Source: Catenulispora pinistramenti (lineage in GTDB: Bacteria; Actinomycetota; Actinomycetes; Streptomycetales; Catenulisporaceae). Taken from it: a stretch of DNA of 56,314 bases. The position numbers and the translations under genes were made by a program. How positions within the stretch are numbered: the first letter of the stretch is position 1; each line of letters opens with the position of its first letter. Below, piece after piece: positions 52,601-56,314 of the stretch. The notes below the pieces were generated by a model that was given only the letters and a program-made list of their open reading frames with translations, had not been told where the DNA came from and did not search any database. The stretch spans positions 1-56,314 of the forward strand of contig NZ_JAAFYZ010000048.1 of NCBI RefSeq assembly GCF_018274385.1, written 5' to 3'.

Positions 52601-55084
52601 GGCAATCTGATGAGCGCTTCCGGGCCATCCGGATCATCGAGCTTTGCCTACAACGCAGACGGCGCCATGACCAGCCGCACGGACGCCGCTGGTGCAGCGA
52701 CCTACGGCTACGACACCGCAGGACGCCTGGCCTCCGTCGTCGACCCGTTGACCGGCAGTACCCTGACATACGGCTACAACGCCATGAGCCAGGTTTCGTC
52801 GATCGGCTATGGAACCGGTGGCGACGTCCGCACCTTCGGCTATGACAGCCTGCAAGAGCTGACCAGTGACACGCTCAAGACCTCGGCAGGCGCCACTGTT
52901 GCTTCGATCGGCTACGGCTACAACCTCGACGGCGACCTCACGACCAAAAACTCCACCGGCTTCGCCGGCGCCGCGACGAACACCTACACCTACGACTACG
53001 CCCAGCGGCTGACCTCGTGGAACAATGGCGCCGCCACTGTCGCCTACGGTTACGACGACAACTCCAACCGTACTGCCGTGGGCGCCACGACCCTGACATA
53101 TGACGCCCGTAACCAACTCACATCGGACGGCACCAACACCTACAGCTACACGGCCCGGGGAACGCTGGCAGCCAAGACCCCGACAACCGGCACAGCAGAG
53201 GCCTACACTTTTGACGCCTTCGACCGGATGGCCACCGACGGCGGCCAGACGTACACGTACGATGGCTTGGACCGCCTGATGAGTGCGGGGACCGCAACCG
53301 GCTTCGCCTACAGTGGGACGTCCAACGATCTCGCCGCGGACTCTGCGGCTACCTACAGCCGTGATCCGTCCGGAAATCTGATCGGAGTCAGCCAGTCCGG
53401 TGTTAAGACCCTGGCCTATAACGACCGCCACGGCGATCTGGTGGGTTTGTTCCAGGGCTCCGGCACCGCCCTGACGGCTTCCACTGCCTACGACCCGCTG
53501 GGCGCAGTCACCGCCAGCAATAGCCAGCCAAGCCTGGGATTCCAGAGCGGATGGACTGACAAAACGACCGGCAAGGTCAACATGGCCTCGCGATGGTACG
53601 ACCCTGCCACCGGCCAATTCGCAAGCCAGGACACCATCACGACCAGCCCGAACCCCATGTCGGCGAACGCCAACACCTACGGCTACGGGAATGGCGACCC
53701 ACTCGACCACTTCGACCCCAGCGGCCACACCGCGAGCTTGACCGGCGGAGACGCAGGCGGTGATGAAACTGTTGGAGGGGGCGGAGCAGGCGTAGGCGGC
53801 GGAGCAGGCGGAGGCGGTGGAGGCGTCGCAACGATCGACACTTCGACATCGGACATGCCTGCGGACCAGGCCGGTGCCGAACCTCTCTCGCAAGAGGAAT
53901 GGGCACAACTCGACGCCATCGAGAAGGGCATCGTCGAAGACGGTAAGGCCCTTAACCAAAATGAAGAGCAAGTCTACTCCGAAGGCAAGGCGGAATTTCA
54001 AGGGGTAGCGCGGGGTGAATTCGAACAGGACTTCTACTCTCTCGTTGAGAGCGGAGAGGCTATAGACAACGACCCAGTACAGCTGCTTGCCCAAATCAGG
54101 GTGGCTATGGGCTTGCCGGCGTTCCCTGATGGCGGTGCCGAGTACTCCGACGTTCCTGCATGCCATGGCACCGCATGCGGCAAGCCAGCGTCCGATTCGA
54201 CCAGAAATACGTCGTGCAACACGAGTTGTGGCGGCGGCGGTGCGTTCGGCGCAGTCTTTACCTTTACCCCAGCGCAACCCCCACCCCCGCCCACGCCCAC
54301 GCAGTATGCCGACAAGCCTGCGGCGCACCCGAAGGCGCCCAAGCTAGGTCAAGGCTCCGGCATCGACTACTCACCAACAATCATTGCGCAGGTCCTCACG
54401 GCGCTGGTGGTCCAGGTGACCCCGGAGGCCGACGCCTATAGTCCCCAAGACGCCGCCGCCACCTCGAACCCGGCCAGCGATTTGGCCACCGGCGGCACGG
54501 GTGATGAAGAAAGCGACGACCAATGCGGTAACGCTGCCGGAGGGTGGGTTACTTATGCCCCAACAGGGTTCGGTGGACGAGCTCAGGGTGGTGTTGCGTG
54601 CCTCACTAGCCGGTATATTGCTGCTGCCCCTGGAAGCCCTACGACGGAAGCGTCCGCGTACGGCACTCCTGGATATGGGGCGGCGAGAGCCTTTTCGCTG
54701 GCAATAGGTGCGTCAAACAATCCAGGGCAGGCAATTAATGCTTGCCATCTAATCGGAGCCCAGCTCGGAGGAAGTGGTACTGACGCGCGGAACCTGGCGA
54801 CATGTTCACGGGCCGCGAATGCCTGGCCTATTGGTGTTCAGGGCTTCAGTAATCGCATGGACACATTCGAAGGTAAGGCTCGGTCCGCCATCAATGCAGG
54901 GCAAACGGTTATCTATTCAGACGTGCCAAGGTATTGGACTGATCGGTCGACCATTCCATATGCATTTGATCTTTCGGCGACATGCGCGGCGAACTGTGGC
55001 GCCGGAGCGGCCGATTTCTCTGTTAGTGTTCCAAATATCATCGCCGGTGGTAACGGGCAGTGGTACAACTTGGGGATGAATTGA
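43610..55084 (+). CDS. Giant Rhs/YD-repeat polymorphic toxin with four LamG domains and nuclease-like tip
   Basis: A 3,824-aa secreted toxin. The ATG at 43610 gives a Sec signal (MRVLGVRSIVRRSVARFG, hydrophobic core, LTQAA cleavage); the ORF can extend to a GTG at 43514. Domains: DNRLRE-like (about 360-540), Rhs N-terminal VERTYNSLDPRTSGAFG (near 805), LamG 1 and 2 (about 1020-1240, 1300-1535), YD repeats, LamG 3 and 4 (about 2075-2290, 2300-2515), and long YD repeats to about 3330. The core end is MASRWYDPATGQFASQDT, then NTYGYGNGDPLDHFDPSGH. A poly-Gly linker and variable C-terminus follow. The tip has NACHLIGAQLGGSGTDARNL (H3713), resembling DNA/RNA non-specific nucleases, plus several Cys. 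The SUKH gene downstream fits an immunity partner. Confidence 0.9.
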   Translation: MRVLGVRSIVRRSVARFGVVGLTVTVGLSPTLTQAAQVPGYVWGFSQSDHGGSPATPKQPSGTAVGKAHYVPASATRATSGAKGHPAGKSPYELPADKPHAKTSKPRTSDAPKAATPVATRAVTSAAAGKSSFDATASVRQDRMGNAQTAVFKNPDGTYTARLYPVRTQYQLPDASWAPIDLTLVVGADGRLHRRADSMDTSFAATADGPELMALNTDAKHGVSFSLASAQSVAGQTTGDAETYHGVAAGADLTLKTDVSGVKESLVLQNSSAPTTWIFPFQAKGLSAKLDTGTGDVDFVDANGATAIRVPHGSMTDSKIDPVSNDPAWSGGVTYSLVTYQGSPALQVSLDKAWLTDPRRVFPVTVDPTSMNDTADTFVETVDNTGNNEASPILKVGSYDGGSHKAASFLSFAYFQSMFSNDWIRGTWLNLYDAFDTTCRAENVYVSPVTGPWSAGAISEAANGYPGAPIGNAFGVAAFDKSPKCLGTSGTANWEQIGLDSSTFDHYAHGSSFYGLAVWADTTGSTTSWKEFASNHSANVPYLSVDYSPYAVLWGALPAWTTTPTALQGGAIQVPVENWGYDTWTPSNGYVLHWTQTNNANGDVLASGNAAMSSNIGPQQSGSVTLTLPPQPAGITVGVSLDMWAPGSVAFSSYLVPTEAFTYTGADIAPQIDGEAPASNVTLTSTPTLIAYGHDPDNYPSALQFGFWVCPSTATWPTGCISSGWLPDGQNGWKLPAGSLAYGKPYYWITQDYDGAATSWPSQPAWFTTAVDQPVVTSHLAQNTDNHGYDPESGNYTTAATDLTVPGSGMPLQVERTYNSLDPRTSGAFGASWSSVFDMQAAVDSDGTGNVVVTYPTGQAVRFGYNPDGSFTAPSGRFATLTANGSTGYTLVDKDGTTYVFSGASGASVFPVSSITDHSGHGESFTYTGGQVSTVTNLVSGRALHFTWGTPAGASSPHVASVATDPLSGTDQTTAITATYGYTGDDLTSFCLPKLQTGCTGYTYESGSHDRSVTLDADPDSYWRLDDPVGSSLASSQVIANEGSDNATSVSATFGAAGPTGTATAAGFDGSTSFVQLPNGQVEGTTYLTLQLWFKTSTTGVAQMLYATGHDPANTPNPGGGAMPVLYVGTNGKLYGHFWNNTVVSMTSYGTVTDGAWHQVVLTASGTSQALYVDGDLAGTESGQLANIDPYDIVGAGVFNNNGWPAAPGGNVWSHFNGQISDVAFYQRALSGTQVAQLYSAVKVPSSLLTQVKLPSGNIEAAPAYDTEIDRLTQVTDANGSVWGVGRATVSGTSSVYRSAVMGSSPYGYWRLGDAGGTTAADQTSGSVGQPSAYSNVTLGVQGPFGPNDNTAAQFNGTNSNLLLQTPVAAPRTPAAVEMWFSTTKPGVLLSASADAITATTTTNSYTPTLYVGTDGKLYGQFHESDNSSAPIVTSSPVTDGKWHHVVISTDGLMQELYLDGAQVGTMTGSGWIGDAGTRYMYVGAGFIGGKWPAQAHQSTTDATGYPSFFSGSVAEVAYYEHQLTPADVTAHFKAFGSSVSHTAPTMRVEITDPTGKPLTYTYDPFSGGRLLTASDALGATTTYGYDAAGFLNTVTDPNGDIVTTGHDIRGNTVSKTTCQSLAHGNCGTAYYTYYPDDTSTSLTPDPRNDQMTTFRDANSSDPSDPTYLTRYTYDAAGDLTSTTTPAVSGFPLGKTQTTVFTDGSAAFPAADSGNEPAGLIDHTATPNGAVTKYRYFHNGDVASVTDAAGLVTKYAYDAIGRVLAKTQISDTYPAGLVTSYTYDAASRVLTETDPATGDRVSGVTHTALTTTVYGPDGQATSVTVSDATGGDKSRQTINVYDSSDRLHTTTDPTGAVSTYGYDAYGNRSQVIDAAGNETDQLFDPDDRLLATTLHNYTGDPVHPSAATNLVRESRAYDPAGRLASVTDAMGRTTQYTYFDNGLLQKTFHPDPASTTGGGTVAEERIYDNVGNTTADCNFDCQTPASGNFYSGNSYTQNVYDASNLLTSSATKSGIDSDGYDILRDASYSYDPDDHQTAVTTSSTDNATVDTTDYTYDPLGRVTSKTVQDSNNAQSWSASLGGKWNLDDNSTATVPDGSVENHPGTLTGNVVWSSGMTGNSTSSAQFDGTPGESITTNGPAVDTSKPFTVSAWVYLNDTASDHPALTQDGTNGGVGFWLGYDHVLNAWCFTTDNGDTAIPLSSSSASSPAGSVQTGVWTHLVAAYDGTRVNLYVDGNWQSRADNWPTGFDTTGPVQIGGAPNGQSFSGNIEKVSIYNRSLSWNEIVALYDGAVSAGPGLNGLAGSWPLTSEYTYTAKDTSASGDQHGYDASPGYFEDILWSPEHGGSAVFDGANMALEANNTLNTGSGQSFTVTAWAKLTSTAGTADIVSQSGTQTSGFDLQYDSTDKAWSFSRATQDVANPTVVRAHASSPPALGVWTHLAGVYDATTNTLTLYVNGSLAGTATDTTPIASTGSLVIGRGQNNAAPAYWFAGKISGVQAYYRALSATEIGTIYSGGSLLKPTNVLTTTWTLDQRGLVVATTDPRGNAPEATKAGYTTTYTNDEAGRRVTTTLPTVNVETAGGAPVATHPMSQTGYDSFGDAVEAQDPNGNITATAFDGDGRTTGTTSPPYTAPGTTTAVTSTTTTDYTSIGQVKDVKDPLGNITSFTYDQLGDAATRTDPPIDGNTTGGVSHNVYYPDGQVQSSTDPTEAQSQATYDYMGRVATSTQIVRQPTAQADTTTYGYDSLGDVTSVKSPSGVTTGATYDAIGERLTSVDGAGNTTYYNYNETGLLNQMEFPDGTWQEVDYDLASRPVTETDYDANNAKIRSTSIGYDLAGNKIWTKDALNNQTTFAYDAADRLISQTEPVTANHSITTTYGYDAAGNSTRYTDGNGQPWTTTYNTWNTPESTIEPSTPAFPNLVDRTTTRTYDKSGRPATITEPGGVVIGRSFDALGDVTKETGTGAQAATADHTYGYDTAGRMTSVAAPGGTDAFTFDDRGNLMSASGPSGSSSFAYNADGAMTSRTDAAGAATYGYDTAGRLASVVDPLTGSTLTYGYNAMSQVSSIGYGTGGDVRTFGYDSLQELTSDTLKTSAGATVASIGYGYNLDGDLTTKNSTGFAGAATNTYTYDYAQRLTSWNNGAATVAYGYDDNSNRTAVGATTLTYDARNQLTSDGTNTYSYTARGTLAAKTPTTGTAEAYTFDAFDRMATDGGQTYTYDGLDRLMSAGTATGFAYSGTSNDLAADSAATYSRDPSGNLIGVSQSGVKTLAYNDRHGDLVGLFQGSGTALTASTAYDPLGAVTASNSQPSLGFQSGWTDKTTGKVNMASRWYDPATGQFASQDTITTSPNPMSANANTYGYGNGDPLDHFDPSGHTASLTGGDAGGDETVGGGGAGVGGGAGGGGGGVATIDTSTSDMPADQAGAEPLSQEEWAQLDAIEKGIVEDGKALNQNEEQVYSEGKAEFQGVARGEFEQDFYSLVESGEAIDNDPVQLLAQIRVAMGLPAFPDGGAEYSDVPACHGTACGKPASDSTRNTSCNTSCGGGGAFGAVFTFTPAQPPPPPTPTQYADKPAAHPKAPKLGQGSGIDYSPTIIAQVLTALVVQVTPEADAYSPQDAAATSNPASDLATGGTGDEESDDQCGNAAGGWVTYAPTGFGGRAQGGVACLTSRYIAAAPGSPTTEASAYGTPGYGAARAFSLAIGASNNPGQAINACHLIGAQLGGSGTDARNLATCSRAANAWPIGVQGFSNRMDTFEGKARSAINAGQTVIYSDVPRYWTDRSTIPYAFDLSATCAANCGAGAADFSVSVPNIIAGGNGQWYNLGMN

Positions 55085-55096
55085 TGGAGGTTGTAG

Positions 55097-55612
55097 ATGC
55101 CCGGTGATTGGCTGGAGAGATTGACTAGTCAGATGCCGCCGCGGCGTGCGGATGGAGGCTCCCCTGAAAGGCGACTCGGCGAGCTAGCTTCTGCGGATGA
55201 ACTCCATATGCCATCCGATTATGTGCGCTTCGTGGAAGCGTATGGGTTTGGTGCGGTGGGCGATTATCTAATTGTGGATCGCCCAGCCCTGCCCCCTGCG
55301 GAGTACCTCGAAGAGTACGAATCTCCCTATCGGGCCTACTCGGGGAATTGTGGAGGTGTCATCTACTTCGCGACAACTGCTGACGCCGACGATGTTTTTT
55401 ATCTTCTGAATCTTCATGATGGGGAGGGGTGTGTTGTTGTCAAGAGGCGTCATTTTTATGGCGCCGAGGAGATGTGGAAGAAGTTCGATTGCGGATTACT
55501 CGAATTCCTCGTCCTCACGCTCGATGCTCAACTTCCGGGAGGTAATCCTTTTAGCGGAACTCACCTTTGGGGTAGAGATAAGCCCGTAAAGTTTGTGCCG
55601 TCAGCTTACTAA
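55097..55612 (+). CDS. SMI1/KNR4 (SUKH)-family immunity protein
   Basis: A 171-aa cytosolic protein starting 12 nt after the Rhs stop, with GGAGG 6 nt upstream of the ATG. SUKH features are LASADELHMPSDYVRFVEAY followed by GFG (the P-x-DY-x-x-F-x-x-YG signature), GDYLIV, then IYFATTADADDVFYLLN and the acidic DGEGCVVV. SUKH proteins are the commonest immunity proteins of Rhs and contact-dependent nuclease toxins. It should neutralise the preceding toxin tip by direct binding. Codon use is visibly more A/T-rich than upstream genes, suggesting recent acquisition with the toxin tip. Confidence 0.87.
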   Translation: MPGDWLERLTSQMPPRRADGGSPERRLGELASADELHMPSDYVRFVEAYGFGAVGDYLIVDRPALPPAEYLEEYESPYRAYSGNCGGVIYFATTADADDVFYLLNLHDGEGCVVVKRRHFYGAEEMWKKFDCGLLEFLVLTLDAQLPGGNPFSGTHLWGRDKPVKFVPSAY

Positions 55613-55633
55613 TGGAACTCGAAGTAGGTTTCG

Positions 55634-56065
55634 TCAGTTGAGGTAGGCGAGGTCGGGGTCGCGGAAGAAGCCGCGGACGATTTCGGGGGTGGCGGCGAGG
55701 CGTTGGAGGGCCTCGACCGCGATGGCGTAAAGCTGGCCGGGGGCTTGGACCGCGCGTCGGCCGGCGCGGGCGGCTTTGACGCTGTTCCACACCCACTCGT
55801 CAGGGTTGAGCGTCGGGGAATAGCCGGGCAGGAAGAACAGCCGCAGACGCCCGTGGGCGTTTTCCACGAAGGTCTTGACGTCTTTCGCCCGGTGAGATGG
55901 GGCGCCGTCCACGATCAGGAACACGGTGCCGCCGTCATCGGCCAGCAGTTGCTCGCAGAATTCGATGAACGTCGTCTTGTCGAAGGTGCCGGTGAAGCAG
56001 TTGAAATGGATGCGTCCGCGCTGTTCAATCGCCGAGATCATCGTCACCGGATCCCGTCTGCCCAT
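55634..56065 (-). pseudogene. 5'-truncated IS630-family transposase
   Basis: The C-terminal two-thirds of an IS630 DDE transposase: VTMISAIEQRGRIHFNCFTG, VFLIVDGAPSHRAKDV with a catalytic Asp, and RLFFLPGYSPTLNPDEWVWN with the last catalytic Glu region. The N-terminal helix-turn-helix part and start are missing. The sequence beyond 56065 is unrelated and leads into an ISL3 gene, so the truncation is due to that insertion or to a deletion. The ATG at 56065 is internal to the family. Confidence 0.85.
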
Positions 56066-56198
56066 GGCGGCTCATCTAAGTTGGCCGTGATGTTCGACCG
56101 TCCCGCTGGATCAGGGTCTTGATGGCAGCGAAGCGCCCGTGACGTTCTGTGATCATTCGAGTTGCTGAGACTTGAAGGATCAACGGGAGGCCACGGGC

Positions 56199-56314
56199 TT
56201 GGTCAACGATACGACGCGGCTATTCGGGTTGGACGGGGTGGCTGTCACCTCCGTGCGGCTCGGCAACGACGCGAGTCCGATGCTCGCACTGGTCACCGCC
56301 GATGAGCAGGCCCG
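56199..56314 (+). mobile_element. Start of an ISL3-family transposase, cut by the window end
   Basis: From a TTG preceded by GGGAGG the frame reads VNDTTRLFGLDGVAVTSVRL, then GNDASPMLALVTADEQA, matching the N-terminus of ISL3-family transposases just before their zinc-finger Cys. The rest lies outside the window. The IS left end is probably within 56066-56190. Confidence 0.7.

Noticed and set aside
52634..54328. 564-codon minus-strand frame opposite the Rhs core
   Set aside because: Antisense of regular YD repeats gives a Val/Gly/Arg-rich pseudo-protein; no start signal.

Overview
The window is high-GC DNA with Streptomyces-like or Catenulispora-like gene content: pervasive G/C third codon positions, GTG and TTG starts, ATGA and TGATG translational coupling, PucR-type and MarR regulators, an F420-type nitroreductase fold, MMPL and DppBCDF transporters, and IS1380/ISL3/IS630 remnants. 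It is an actinobacterial chromosome, most likely from a filamentous soil actinomycete; the genus cannot be fixed from reading alone.

Layout. (1) 0-1.7 kb: an alpha/beta hydrolase, then a non-coding stretch with a tRNA-type terminator repeat. (2) 1.7-9.1 kb: a tightly coupled five-gene cluster (short SWIM zinc-finger protein, unknown 476-aa protein, vWA protein, MoxR AAA+ ATPase, giant DUF5682 protein with a TraB/TIKI-like motif). Its content matches the E. coli yehL/M/P/Q type of MoxR-vWA-SWIM system, whose role is not settled. (3) 9.4-23.2 kb: a peptide uptake and D-amino-acid salvage locus. It has a lipoprotein, a permease, a fused permease-ATPase, a second ATPase, an S9 peptidase, two penicillin-binding-fold hydrolases, a COG3375 GNAT protein, an N-acylamino-acid racemase-like enolase and a PucR-type regulator. 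(4) 23.2-33.4 kb: an MMPL transporter, then a decaying zone with a broken ABC ATPase, IS3 and IS1380 relics, an AraC/SnoaL divergent pair, a secreted protein with a hydrophobic hairpin, a deleted quinone oxidoreductase, an F420-type reductase and a histidine phosphatase/PPK2 chimera. (5) 33.5-41.3 kb: a P-type proton ATPase, a ClC-CBS antiporter, an unknown 163-aa protein and a MarR regulator. Two identical 15-bp palindromes sit over -10 elements and define a probable local MarR regulon. (6) 41.3-41.6 kb: a second copy of the terminator repeat, joined to exactly the 3' 46 nt of a CAT-anticodon tRNA, which looks like the scar of site-specific integration. (7) 41.6-56.3 kb: presumed imported DNA with decayed fragments, a BMP-like mini-protein, an 11.5-kb Rhs/YD-repeat polymorphic toxin gene ending in a non-specific-nuclease-like tip, its SUKH-type immunity gene, and broken IS630 and ISL3 transposases running off the window.

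How the parts work together. The peptide locus forms a chain: capture, import, hydrolysis, N-acylation and racemisation, under a PucR-like activator. The proton ATPase plus ClC antiporter suggests pH or anion homeostasis under MarR control. The Rhs-nuclease/SUKH pair is a contact-dependent competition module on what looks like an integrated segment. The most interesting observations are the operator/leaderless-promoter arrangement at 38.9 and 39.7 kb, the tRNA-half integration scar with covarying terminator repeats 40 kb apart, the split-SWIM/MoxR/vWA/TraB-like cluster, and the four-LamG Rhs toxin.
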